In this document: positions 21,752-30,763 of the stretch, in pieces
Numbering within the stretch: the first letter of the stretch is position 1
Layout: the number at the start of each line of letters is the position of its first letter
From: Sphaerosporella brunnea
Taxonomy: Eukaryota; Ascomycota; Pezizomycetes; Pezizales; Pyronemataceae
Direction of reading: 5' to 3'
DNA length: 64,000 nucleotides
NCBI GenBank assembly: GCA_008704415.1
Contig: VXIS01000083.1
Location: 62,001-126,000 of the forward strand
Made by a program: the position numbers and the translations under genes
Notes under the pieces: model-generated
Told to the model about the DNA's origin: nothing
The model's database searches: none
What the model saw: the letters and a program-made list of their open reading frames with translations, nothing else

Positions 21752-22140
21752 CAGTCCTGGCCCCTGCGGATACTCCCCGAGACGATTACAACTACCAAAG
21801 AGACGATCCCACGGCAGATTATTGATGCAATAAAGCTTGATCAGGGTAGTGTGGGAACGCGAGAGCGAGAAAGGACGCGGCTGTAGATATGCGACAGAAT
21901 CGAAGTCTTGATTTTTTTTGATTTTTTTTATTGTTGAGGCTCAAGGGTATAAAGGCCCTCGAGGGTATTTCTGCACGTGCTATCAAATCGGCGGGCATAT
22001 GATCACTTTGCTCTGTGGTGGATCGACGTCGTAGGGTACTCTCATCGTGTTTCGTCTTGTCTTGTGGAGGTTTCCATGGGTGTCTATTCTGGCTATGCAT
22101 TCAATATATACCCTAAGTCACCCCTTGGGCTCGTCTCGAG

Positions 22141-22160
22141 TCGGCTCGTTTGCATCACTA
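22141..22160 (+). repeat. isolated right end of an H2 hAT
   Basis: TCGGCTCGTTTGCATCACTA matches the inverted terminus of the 35679-36964 element. No partner left end with the flank GTCTGGAG was found. Confidence 0.55.
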
Positions 22161-22475
22161 GTCTGGAGTTATGAACTCCACTCCATACAGCTGGTTGTAG
22201 TCACCTGCGTACTCGCACTTCGCGTACAAAACGCCTGATTCCAAAACCTATGCTACCCCGCGGGATGCCCCATCCATCGTGAAGCTGTGCGCATCGTGCT
22301 GCATATTCGGCTTGATAGCCGGCTGGTTGTCTTGAGGCCTGTCTGTTGGCTGGACCAGATCTGAATAGGATTTCTGTCCTCTTCGAACTCGTCACAACAC
22401 ACAGTCTCGGAATCTCGAAATCCGACTCATCGCCGATCAACGTATGTGATCCGCCCGGCTGCGAAGCCACGGTGG

Positions 22476-22637
22476 ATGGCTGTGGGCTGCTGCGTCTTTG
22501 GATGCACAAGGTGCGGTGCAGTACAGAGTGATATCAGTGAACCCACATTGGTATGTGCATCGTGCAACCTCGACACCAGAACATCAGCGCCTGCCGCCCA
22601 GGCACCTGCAAGTCGGAAGTTTTCATCAGCCCAATGA
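22476..22637 (+). CDS. small ORF with two CxxC pairs
   Basis: From ATG 22476, 53 aa. CTRC and CASC pairs are spaced like a zinc ribbon. A one-base shift would extend the frame into a basic C-terminus (PVKRKVRFDNLL, stop at 22704), so it may be the intact-looking piece of a longer gene. A minus-strand frame (22708-22427) is open across the same DNA, and either could be the real one. Confidence 0.25.
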   Translation: MAVGCCVFGCTRCGAVQSDISEPTLVCASCNLDTRTSAPAAQAPASRKFSSAQ

Positions 22638-22797
22638 AGCGCAACGCATCCACCGCCCAAACCCCAACTCCCGTCAAGCGCAAAGTACGGTTTGACAACC
22701 TTCTTCATTCTTAGCCACTCCCGGGTTGTGGGCAGGAAACATCCAGTTTAATTCCTAGCACTGTCGCCAAAACTGTACCAAGACCGGGAGCGGATCT

Positions 22798-23232
22798 GTG
22801 CAGCCTCAGCAGCCCGCGACAGCGCCCTCTGTTGCGAGTTCTGGATCTCCGGTGGAAGGTCTAGCTAAAAGGATCGAAGCAATCGATCTGACTAGCCCCA
22901 CGCAGGCGCGACCTTCTACACCTGAACACCTTCAAATCGAACAAATACAGCAACAATCCCCGCTTAACAGCGTAGCTCGATGGATCGAATTGACGACGAA
23001 TATGAGGCCAATCCAAATATTGTTGTACAACAGATGCGGTAAACATTGGTTGAAGTTTGGCCGTTGCGCGTCAGGCTGTGTTTTAGGGTTGGGTCACGTG
23101 TGTAGCTATATTTCTGTTTAAGACGGTCAACGTCGGGGGGAGCGTCTGTTCCTTCTGCCCAATTGAACCGACCTTACCACCTCCCATACTTTTCATCAAC
23201 ATTTATTCGAATGAACGGTCATCCCCAACAAA
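22798..23232 (+). other. Q/P-rich open stretch, unassigned
   Basis: A frame from 22798 to 23121 has a Gln/Pro/Ser-rich, protein-like first half (LAKRIEAIDLTSPTQARP). It has no ATG, so it may be an exon. Nothing else is seen up to the copia relic. Confidence 0.25.
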
Positions 23233-23973
23233 CTAGTAGTCTTTGAGAACCTTGTCACCGTCGCTTGACGGTGACAAGGCTCTCTTGATAGTTCTCAATG
23301 GCTTTGTCAAGCCATCGGCCAGCTGCTCTTGAATTGTAACGTATTCCAACGTCAAATCTCGGTCTTCAATCTGGTCACGCAGAGCATGGTATCGAATTCT
23401 CACATGTCTCGTCGCATTCGGATTACTTCCTGTATCAACGCTCCCCCCATCCGAGCCTAAACGGTGCCCAATTCCACTAATTCCTTGTCGAGCTGTCGGT
23501 GTCGGTGTCCTTCGCTGATCGTAGTAGCCCCTCCTGATGTCGTCATTCCGCTCCTTGCTCTCATCACCGAATTCACAGTTTGCAGCAATCACGTTGTGGT
23601 TGGCCATTATAGCACCTAAATGAAGACTATCACGTCCATGGTCTTCATCCTCCGTAGCCGTGTGATCTGCCTGGTTACCCAAGAGCGCTTGGTAACCATT
23701 GGATTCAATGTTGTCGTCAAATTCGCCCGGAAGATGTGTAATACCGGGTTCCCCTTCATTGTCGTCATCGTAAATTGAGTCCGTCAGACTCACCAGATTT
23801 CCTCCGGAAGTATAGGTCTCAATCGCATCGGGTGCAGTTTTTGCGATTTTCGCCGGCAGCGTGTTTGGACTAGTGTTGCGCACGAGCGGCTCTAGCTCGA
23901 GCACAAAGCTCGGGCAGCGAGCACGAGCCCGCTTGAGTGCATGTATTTTTGCGATCGGGTCAGCTCGATCCAA
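23233..23973 (-). pseudogene. copia pol relic, minus strand
   Basis: The minus-strand frame ends with the copia RNase H C-terminus (HVRIRYHALRDQIED, then LEYVTIQEQLADGLTKPL). Upstream in the same frame is an acidic segment like the integrase-RT linker of copia elements (YDDDNEGEP). RT itself is absent, so an internal deletion has joined linker to RNase H. The N-terminal part of the frame, from about 23870, runs into an H2 hAT end (TAGTGTTGCGCACGAGC at 23871). Confidence 0.75.
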
Positions 23974-24120
23974 AAATGGTTGAGCTTGGGTCTGATTCGA
24001 GTCATTCGAGCTTTCCAGAGAGCACGAGGTTTTGCCGCCACACCGCCGGTACCCTCAGGTTGACTCCCCATCCTAACACGGCCTGCTCCCCCCCCCCCTG
24101 AACCCCAAAACTCAAACTTC

Positions 24121-24350
24121 TGTTGGAAACTGGCTTTCTAGGCATGGTTAAGGCATGGTTAAGGACGAGTGAGAGCGAGTCATTGGAGGCGTGAAATACT
24201 ATGATGGAGGACCGAAAGACATCATGGTGACGCTTGGAAGGGTTATATACGCACCTAGATTTGCCTCTTAGAGAGCAACAAGACGATCACCTTTCCCATC
24301 ATCTACGACCCCGCCTATGCTTGACCTCCACACCGAGACTATTTCCAACA
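24121..24350 (+). repeat. 5' LTR of copia B
   Basis: TGTTGGAAAC to TTTCCAACA, 230 bp. It has an 11-13 bp tandem duplication (GGCATGGTTAA twice, near 24143-24165) that the 3' LTR lacks. Confidence 0.88.
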
Positions 24351-24367
24351 GGTTATGAGCCCGGCGC
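24351..24367 (+). other. primer-binding site of copia B
   Basis: GGTTATGAGCCCGGCGC abuts the LTR. Its complement contains GGGCTCATAACC, the initiator tRNA-Met anticodon arm. Confidence 0.8.
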
Positions 24368-24414
24368 CTTACAACTAGCCAACACCCAATCCAGACCTCA
24401 TCTTACTTACGAAA

Positions 24415-24830
24415 ATGTCGACCAAGGATGTCTTCAAGCACGCGAAAGGCAACTTCGATCGCCTTACGAGCGTCAAGTACTCTTCGTGGTCCAAAGACAT
24501 CCGCCGCTTGCTTCGCGCGATCGACGCGTGGGATATAGTCAACGGCGATGAAGATGAACCTTCAATACCAGAAACCCTCTCGCAACCGTCCAATCTATTA
24601 TAGACGCATTGCTCGAAGACGAACGACTGCGATCGATGCAAAACCAATCCGATGCAGCTGCCGAAGCTCTTGCCAGCAATGCTGTCGCTAGCGATGGTAG
24701 TCATGCCCGAAACTCGAAAAAGTGCGTCGACGCGACAATACGCTTGAAACGACGGACGATTCCATCTGCTACTACTGCGGTCTCCCTGGCCATCGAGTCC
24801 CGAAATGTCCTGTTAGACAGGGAGGAATTG
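24415..24830 (+). pseudogene. copia B gag
   Basis: ATG at 24415 (MSTKDVFKHAKGNF; then KYSSWSKDIRRLL, typical of copia gag). The frame stops at 24603. The CCHC zinc knuckle CYYCGLPGHRVPKC is present at 24767-24808 in a shifted frame. Most of the central gag between them is missing. Confidence 0.8.
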
Positions 24831-25341
24831 CTGCTCGACAGCAGCCTCAGAAGTCCGACAGCGCTGCCGGAGGCTTGTAAAACCCCGCGCCAGCCTATTC
24901 ATGGGACAGCGCCTCTGCCTTTGCATGCAATTCATGGAAGTCAGAGGTGCTTATATCGACGAAAACGGCATGCATCCATTTCGTCTAGGCTATTGATTTG
25001 GCGGCTTCACACCATATGTGTAACGACTCTGACCTATTCCCGTCGCTGTAGCCTGTCAACTACGTTGTCCGGCTCGGCGATCATAACCAAATCAACGTCT
25101 ACCGAGCCGGCTTTGTCTCCGTCAATGACGTCCTTCTCTACTGCCAATTCATACCTGAATTCAGACTATCCCTGATATCCGGCTCGCAGCTAGACTCTGC
25201 TGGATACAGATCCACATTCTTTCACGCGTCCTGCATAGTTGCGAAGGCGAATGGTCATCCGATCTTAGCAGCGACGAAGGACGAAGGCCTGTTCAAAGTC
25301 CAACTTCAGGCCGAAACGCATATTACGACCCGATCCGGGTT

Positions 25342-25485
25342 GCAGACGTCACTGTCTGACCAGACTACACCGTCACTACCTGACGAGACTCATTTGCCGC
25401 TACCTGACAAGACTAAACTGTCACTACCTGACAAGAGAAAACTGTCACTACCTGACAAGACTAACGCTGTCCCTACCTGACGAAG
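25342..25485 (+). repeat. 24-bp coding minisatellite in copia B
   Basis: Five to six units of about 24 bp (ACTAAACTGTCACTACCTGA core) encode an 8-residue repeat close to TKLSLPDK within the pol frame. Confidence 0.7.
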
Positions 25486-25499
25486 GAAACTATGGCTAA

Positions 25500-25895
25500 G
25501 GGCGCGTTTGGAAACAACGGACGCCCTTTTGTCCGTTAAGCGCAAGCGTCCGTTTCGCACTGGTAAACGGACGTCACCATGAAACAGACGCTTTTTCCAA
25601 ACACCAAGTTCCGAACTTCATGAAGTAAGACTAGTCAGTAGCAAGTGAAATTTTTTTTTAACACTAGAGCTCGTGATGGTATCCCGTCCTCTCCCCTTCC
25701 CACCTACACTTCATCGTCCCCACAATAACGACGTCTTGCACACTTTACCGTCAGCCGTGCGCAGGATGGGCATGACAAAAAAAAAAATGGGTCGTCAAGA
25801 AACGGAGGTGAAATGTACCTCGCCAGGAACATATTTTTTCTGGACGCTTTGTTAGGGAGTCTTTGGCTCTTTTTCCCGGGTTTCCAAACGCGCCC
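25500..25895. mobile_element. PIF/Harbinger-like MITE, 396 bp
   Basis: Terminal inverted repeats GGGCGCGTTTGGAAAC and GTTTCCAAACGCGCCC are flanked by TAA on both sides (25497-25499 and 25896-25898). A TAA/TTA three-base duplication with GGG..GTTTGG ends is typical of Harbinger elements. There is no ORF of its own. It sits inside the copia B pol relic and is therefore younger than it. Confidence 0.75.
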
Positions 25896-27324
25896 TAACT
25901 GTTTCCAAACAACCAGCTTCGGAGCGAATACACTCCTTTGAGCTATGGTATCGCCGACTTGCTCACCTGAATACGGCTTTGATGAAAAAGCTTCTCGGCA
26001 TACCGATCGCAAATTGAGCTACGAATCTGCTCCTGCCTACACCCAGCATAAAAACGGCGTCGCCAAAAGCATCATCCGGACCATAAATACCAAGGCTCGC
26101 TGCATGATGATCGATGCTAAGTTCCCTATGCGATTTTGGGCCGAAGCAGAGGACGACGACGTCAAATTTCCAGCTGATGACGCCATCAACGGATCAGACA
26201 ACGATGACATCGACGAATCGGCCTATGAGAGCAACAATTGGACTTCACAACGGGTGGCGAATGCAATCATAGTCGAGAAGGCAAATCGCGGTGGGAGTGA
26301 CCATACTGATCCGATTTCCCCTCTCTATGAGCCAGACCCTCTCTCGCTCGAAGAAGCAGTGACCAGCTCCCACAAAGCCTCTTGGATTGACGCCAGACTA
26401 GTGATCAAGGGATACGAACAAGACAAAGGCATCGACTTCAACGAAACCTACACTCCCGTTTCGAAGCTCTTAACTCTCCGTATGCTATTGGCTATAAGCG
26501 TCCGAAAAGGCTCGCGAATCGACCACATGGACGTCACATCGAAGAAGTCGATCCGTCGCTATCAAGCCCGTCGTTGTCAGGCTCCATCGTACGACTAACA
26601 AAAAGCTCTCTACCGTCTCAACCAGGCTCCGAAGCTCTGGGCGCTTTGCGATACCTTAAACGGACATCGAAATACGGATTGCACTTCTCAAGCGTCATCC
26701 AGCAGCCAGATACGAGCGTAATAGGCTTCACAGACTCCGACTGCGCAGGCAGCACCGGAAGCAGGAAATCGATAGGTTGATACCTTTTCCAGACGGATAA
26801 GGATCGATACCCTGGCAAGCGAAGTCGCAGAGCGTAGTTGCGCTATCAACCTTGGAAGCCGCATACATAGCTTGCTCAGATGCGACTCCTGAAGCGCTCT
26901 GGATACGACGTCTACGAATCGATATCGACGTGAAGCGCTATGGCTACGACGTCTACGAAAGCTCTTCACAAATCGCAACACGACAGGCTTACACGAGCGA
27001 CGGGCCTATGGCAGCGTGTTGGAAGGCTTGGATAGGCGGCTACGGACTACGTTTCTCCGCTGAAGCTATCAGGAGACGGGGTTTTTTAGATGGAAGTGCC
27101 GTAGCGCCCGAGGGTTATATGGAAGTCATGCCTTATATGATGGTTATTTGGGACACGCTGGCACCACGGTCTTATGACTACATCGCCTCCGAAGACAACC
27201 CCGCAGACCTCCCGACGAAAGCACTCCCGATCGCTCGGCCCCAGATGCTTACCGAAAAGCTCGGTCTTCACAAAATCGAAGGTTAGACGAGACGTTTTCG
27301 ACACTGCCTAGAAAGAGGGGGGAG

Positions 27325-27534
27325 TGATGGAAACTGGCTTTCTAGGTAAGGTTGAGGACGAGTGAGAGCGAGTAATTGGAGGGACCGAATGACATCATGG
27401 TGACGCTGGGAAGGGTATATATACGCACCTAGATTTGCCTCTTAGAGAGCAACAAGACAATCACCTTTTCCATCATCTACGATCCCGCCTATGCTTGACC
27501 TCCACACCTAGACTATTTTCCACAGACGAAACAT
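27325..27534 (+). repeat. 3' LTR of copia B
   Basis: TGATGGAAAC to TTTTCCACA. It matches 24121-24350 with scattered substitutions, including both termini, so the element is old. Confidence 0.85.
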
Positions 27535-27898
27535 GATGGAGTCGATGTGGTCCAGACTCATGCTTTCGAGAGCACTGTGGTCGGTGTGGTAGACTTATTA
27601 AACGACGATGATGCAGAAGAAGACAACGGACTTTATAGGTCTCATTTACGTCCTACGGTAGCCGGGCCCAACGTGATGGCCACGCCCGGTGGTGCTCTAA
27701 GACTCAACAAAGAAATTGATGAAAGTGAGGATCCTGATAGCGACAATACGATCGCCAAGGAAGACGCTGGTGGAATTGTACTCAGAAAGGCGGAGCGATG
27801 ATACATGTGGTTATCCGAATGTTAATGGGGACGACGTGAGGCAACGCGAGTATGAACTGCTATTGAGATTGATTGACGACGCTGTTGGGATCTGTGAT

Positions 27899-28368
27899 CA
27901 GGGCTGTCAAAAGTCCGGCCAGTCCGGCTTTGAGCGTGGCTTGAACCAGACTGATTGAAACAGGCTTTTAAAATGACGGCCTCGGCGAACCAGGCATCCG
28001 TAGTTTTTCGCTTACACATACATCAAGGAAGGAAACATGAACGCAAGATACAAATTCAACAACCTGAACGACCTCCATCCACACCTTCATCTCCTCCGCT
28101 GGCTGTTCTCGGTATTTTGATTGCGATTGACGCTTTAGCTGGGGCGGAACGTGCACCGAACCATTAGCGCTTTTAGTGGCCCCGCGTTCGGCACAATGAC
28201 CGACCGACCTGAATTTAGGATACCGGGCACCGGGCGGCACCTATCAGGTATCCAGATTTTTCTTATGCCGGCCCAAACCTGTTGGGCTTGCCACATCACC
28301 GGCCCGACTTGACCCACTCCGTGAGGCCCCGTTTGACCTGGCGGCCAGCCGGACTATTGACCGCTCTG
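27899..28368. mobile_element. hAT-type element, family H4, 470 bp
   Basis: Ends CAGGGCTGTCAAAAGTCCGG and CCGGACTATTGACCGCTCTG are imperfect inverted repeats. The flanks are a perfect 8-bp duplication, TCTGTGAT (27891-27898 and 28369-28376). Removing the element and one duplicate restores the copia A sequence. There is no transposase ORF. The same family occurs at 39955-40824 and 61709-62739. Confidence 0.88.
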
Positions 28369-28543
28369 TCTGTGATATTTGTGAAGGCGATGGGCCTAAG
28401 GACTAGGTGCTGCTTGGAGGAATAGGAGAAGGTTCGGAGGATGACGGAAAAAGTGAGGAGTGACGCAAAAAGGAGGATATGGATATGTGGTTTACGAAGA
28501 AGAGGAGGATCAGGAGGCATAGTTAATGCTCGGACAGGGGAAT

Positions 28544-28682
28544 TGTTGAGTATAGAGTGACGGTGACAGTGTCACTCTATCCTCTATATGAGACCTGAGT
28601 ATAAACTAGGAAGCTCCATTCCTTCAATATATCTCTTCAACCTACGTTCTTAGTATACACTGCGTGAAACCTATTGTCAACA
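28544..28682 (+). repeat. copia A LTR
   Basis: TGTTGAGTATAG to TATTGTCAACA, 139 bp, aligned with 11839-12008. It contains a short inverted repeat (GTGACGGTGACAGTGTCAC) absent from the others. Confidence 0.8.
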
Positions 28683-28969
28683 TGTTGGTCACGTGTTATG
28701 CTCTGAATGTGCCAGGTACTTCATTGTGGGCGCATCGTTAACCTACCCCCGACCGCCGCCAACGTCCTCCTTCTCTTCCTTCATTAACAATCTCACATAA
28801 CATAATTCCATCACCTCCACACTCCACCTCCCCAACCCAACACCATGAGCCAAGCATGCTGGTACTTACAATTCCCACCGCCTTTAGCTTCTCCGCAGCC
28901 GTTGTTTTAACCTCAATCCTTTAGAAATACACCAACCTGCCGGCGTCGCCAGATAGCGAAACCTCAACA

Positions 28970-29338
28970 ATGGAAACCGATAGCGAAACCTCGATAATGG
29001 AAACCGATAGCGATTGCCCTTCGTCTTCTTCCGATGACGAAGTTACACCCCCTCGTGCCCCATTTATTCCCCGTACCGCATTGGCTCCCCGTTTCTCATT
29101 GCTTTCCCGTGCGCCATTGATGGTCATTGGACCAATTTGGGGGAGGCACTGGAACCCCGTCCAGACACTCAATCGCCATGAGAGGACGCAGAAGCAGGAA
29201 TTCGAAAAGAGAGTTTTCGCCATGGACAACTTTGCCGTACTCATTACCATGCCGGACAACTTCAACCGAGACGAGTATGAGGTTTTCTCTGACTGTGAAT
29301 CAGAGACCGACAAGAAGAAGAAAGGAAAGGACAAGTAA
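28970..29338 (+). CDS. small acidic/basic protein gene, 122 aa, unknown
   Basis: ATG at 28970 and TAA at 29336-29338. The N-terminus is a Ser/Asp/Glu-rich tract made partly by a 27-bp duplication (ETS.METDS twice). The middle is hydrophobic and aromatic (MVIGPIWGRHWNPVQTLNRH). The C-terminus ends in a lysine cluster (ETDKKKKGKDK). Upstream is a CA-rich leader of 120 bp and a possible short 5' exon (ATGCTG before a GTACTT donor, acceptor CCTTTAG at 28920-28924) that would add about 17 residues in frame. No domain is recognised. Clean composition, start context and stop support a real gene. Confidence 0.5.
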   Translation: METDSETSIMETDSDCPSSSSDDEVTPPRAPFIPRTALAPRFSLLSRAPLMVIGPIWGRHWNPVQTLNRHERTQKQEFEKRVFAMDNFAVLITMPDNFNRDEYEVFSDCESETDKKKKGKDK

Positions 29339-29370
29339 CTTCCGCTGCAAATTGAAAATGGAAAGTTTCG

Positions 29371-29613
29371 CTAATTAGATAAAGTGCGGCGCCTTCTGAG
29401 GCTCCCAAGTTGGTTGGCGGGAAAATTTCCCGCTACTTTGGAAGAGGAACCTGGTGTGGATGAGAGCAACTGTACCGGGCTCGGCCGCCTTGGTGGCAAT
29501 CTCGGCGGCGGCAACCTAGGTGGAGCCGGGGTACGGGCCTTTCTTTTGGAGGTTGCCCTTGTTGTGGCGGCGTGTGTCTGCTGTGCGGCAGCCCTTTTTT
29601 GTGATCTTGCCAT
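29371..29613 (-). CDS. basic Pro/Arg-rich ORF, 80 aa
   Basis: ATG at 29613, in a ATAAATAG-ATGG context. It has a basic N-terminus (SQKRAAAQQ, TSKRKA) followed by PPRLPPPRLPPRR. It is convergent with the previous gene, with ends about 30 bp apart. A plus-strand frame (29384-29692) overlaps. Low-complexity composition makes chance openness possible. Confidence 0.3.
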   Translation of the reverse strand: MARSQKRAAAQQTHAATTRATSKRKARTPAPPRLPPPRLPPRRPSPVQLLSSTPGSSSKVAGNFPANQLGSLRRRRTLSN

Positions 29614-29982
29614 CTATTTATCGCGTACTGTTTTATCTGAAACTGAAACCGGGGCGGTGTGGCTGATGACTATCCCATCTACTCGACTATAACACATAGC
29701 GCTATCTGGTGAAATATAGACTTCCCGAGATCTCGCTTCCAAGCGAAGGCTTAAACATATAAAATCGCCACCCAAGTCGCGCACCCCAAGCATGGTATGC
29801 AATTGCACCTTTGGTGGTTGGCGGGCGCCCTGAGAATGGTAGTCAAAGGTGCGGTCGTCGTCCAGAACACACTGGCACGCTCGAGCTCTGCTGAGAACGC
29901 TCGGCAGCGGCGGTCTACACCTTAGAGCCACCTTGTTACACCTGTTCATACTCGGATGCCTACAGAGCAATACCGTATTCAT
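29614..29982 (-). CDS. hypothetical ORF, 122 aa
   Basis: ATG at 29982, stop at 29614, directly upstream of the preceding minus ORF. Residues 50-115 are protein-like (GARQPPKVQLHTMLGVRDLG, then a hydrophobic strand). There is no recognised domain or TATA. The two minus ORFs could be exons of one gene, but I see no clear splice pair. Confidence 0.3.
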   Translation of the reverse strand: MNTVLLCRHPSMNRCNKVALRCRPPLPSVLSRARACQCVLDDDRTFDYHSQGARQPPKVQLHTMLGVRDLGGDFICLSLRLEARSREVYISPDSAMCYSRVDGIVISHTAPVSVSDKTVRDK

Positions 29983-30036
29983 GCTCCTCGGTCACAAGAA
30001 ACCCTAATTCAAACTAACCCTACCTGCGACCAGACT

Positions 30037-30042
30037 TATAAA
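30037..30042 (+). promoter_or_regulatory. TATA box
   Basis: TATAAA lies 84 bp before ATG 30121, followed by a CA-rich leader ending in ACAAACATGA. Confidence 0.5.
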
Positions 30043-30120
30043 CAATCAGAACTAACTTGACTGACTTCAGAACCTTTCCCACTCGACACATCACCTACAA
30101 TCACATCACTTACAACAAAC

Positions 30121-30754
30121 ATGACTTCGAACGCAAATAGGAATAGTAATTGCGTCTTGGAAAGCCCGAGTGGTGGAGTACATGGCAGCTGGCGAAGCAA
30201 TCCTTGGCGAAATCTCTTGAGGCCGAGGTCGGCGAGCAAGCTGACGTTGTCCAGCAGGCGGGTGATGACGGTGAGCAGACGCCCGATAAGCACGAACTCG
30301 ACGGTAATGTCGATGCTGTCGAGCAGCCGACGCCCGTTGAGAACGGACTCGAGGGTAACTGCGATGTTTGCCGTATGCCCGATGAGAGCGGAGTCGACGA
30401 TGTGGATGCTGTCCAGCAGGCGCTGTTGGCCGTATGCCCGACGAGAACGGACTCGAGGATGTCGATGCTGTCCAGCAGGCTACGTCCGATGAGAACCAAC
30501 TCGAGGGTAATGGCGATGTTGGCTGTATGCCCGATGAGAACGGACTCGAGGATGTCGATGCTGTCCAGCAGGCGACGTCCGATGAGAAGGAACTGGAGTG
30601 TAATGGCGATTTTGGCCGTATGCCCGATGAGAACAGACTCAAGGATGTCGATGCTGTCCAGCAGGCGGCGCCCGAGCGTAATGCCGATGTTGTCTACCAA
30701 GCTGCTGCCGTCGACCCTTTACCTTCACTGCAAGGCCTCTCGATTGCCGATTAG
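30121..30754 (+). pseudogene. 31-residue repeat protein, frame-shifted 5' part of the kinesin-like gene
   Basis: After ATG 30121 the coding potential moves to another frame by about 30190. From there it consists of acidic repeats of 31 residues (93 bp), with starts at 30375, 30434, 30527 and 30620. The unit is MPDENGLEDVDAVQQA plus about 15 residues. The spacing between 30375 and 30434 is only 59 bp, so 34 bp is missing and the frame changes there. The frame ends at TAG 30752-30754, yet the same frame continues at once into the kinesin-like ORF. It is probably one ancestral gene, now broken in three places. Confidence 0.55.
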
Positions 30755-30763
30755 CCGTCCAGG

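Larger units (their letters stand above)
21313..22014 (+). mobile_element. MULE (Mutator-like) element, 702 bp
   Basis: Terminal inverted repeats of about 75-80 bp at 21313-21395 and 21935-22014 share ATATGCCCGCCGATTTG, GTGCAGA.ATACC and more. Flanking 9-mers are TTGGTGGAT (21304-21312) and GTGGTGGAT (22015-22023), 8 of 9 identical. Nine-base duplications and long inverted repeats are Mutator hallmarks. Inside lies a transposase N-terminal fragment. The element interrupts the 3' end of FIRS copy 1. Confidence 0.8.
25043..27286 (+). pseudogene. copia B pol remnants
   Basis: 25043-25485 is open and follows the protease-to-integrase linker pattern (VVRLGDHNQINV, FRLSLISGSQLDSAGYR). 26000-26150 gives the integrase core end (AYTQHKNGVAKSIIRT, RFWAEAE). 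26390-26550 gives RT (ARLVIKGYEQDKGIDFNET, TYTPVSKLLTLRMLLA). 26630-26780 gives RNase H (GFTDSDCAGS), and 27165-27240 the C-terminal IASEDNPADLPTKAL. The RT catalytic block is absent, and the frame changes several times. Confidence 0.85.
24121..27534 (+). mobile_element. Ty1/copia retrotransposon, family B, decayed
   Basis: The 5' LTR is 24121-24350 and the 3' LTR 27325-27534, sharing nearly all their length (GGAAACTGGCTTTCTAGG…, GCACCTAGATTTGCCTCTTA). The internal order is primer-binding site, gag, protease/integrase remnants, a Harbinger MITE, integrase, RT and RNase H remnants, then a polypurine tract (AGAGGGGGGAG). Flanking 5-mers (ACTTC, GACGA) do not match. Many frameshifts and deletions make it inactive. 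Confidence 0.88.
27535..28682 (+). mobile_element. copia A 3' portion with an H4 hAT inside
   Basis: 27547-27801 is open and acidic, like the integrase-RT linker of copia. 27830-27898 and 28369-28543 match the 3' untranslated end of copia A near 11740-11838 (GCTGTTGGGATCTGTGAT, then ATGCTCGGA.AGGGG). The LTR follows at 28544-28682. The 5' side is missing. The H4 hAT at 27899-28368 splits the remnant. Confidence 0.7.

Noticed and set aside
30106..30700. Two long minus-strand ORFs (178 and 196 codons) with regular repeats
   Set aside because: They are the complement of the 93-bp plus-strand coding repeats; the repeat unit is open in several frames.
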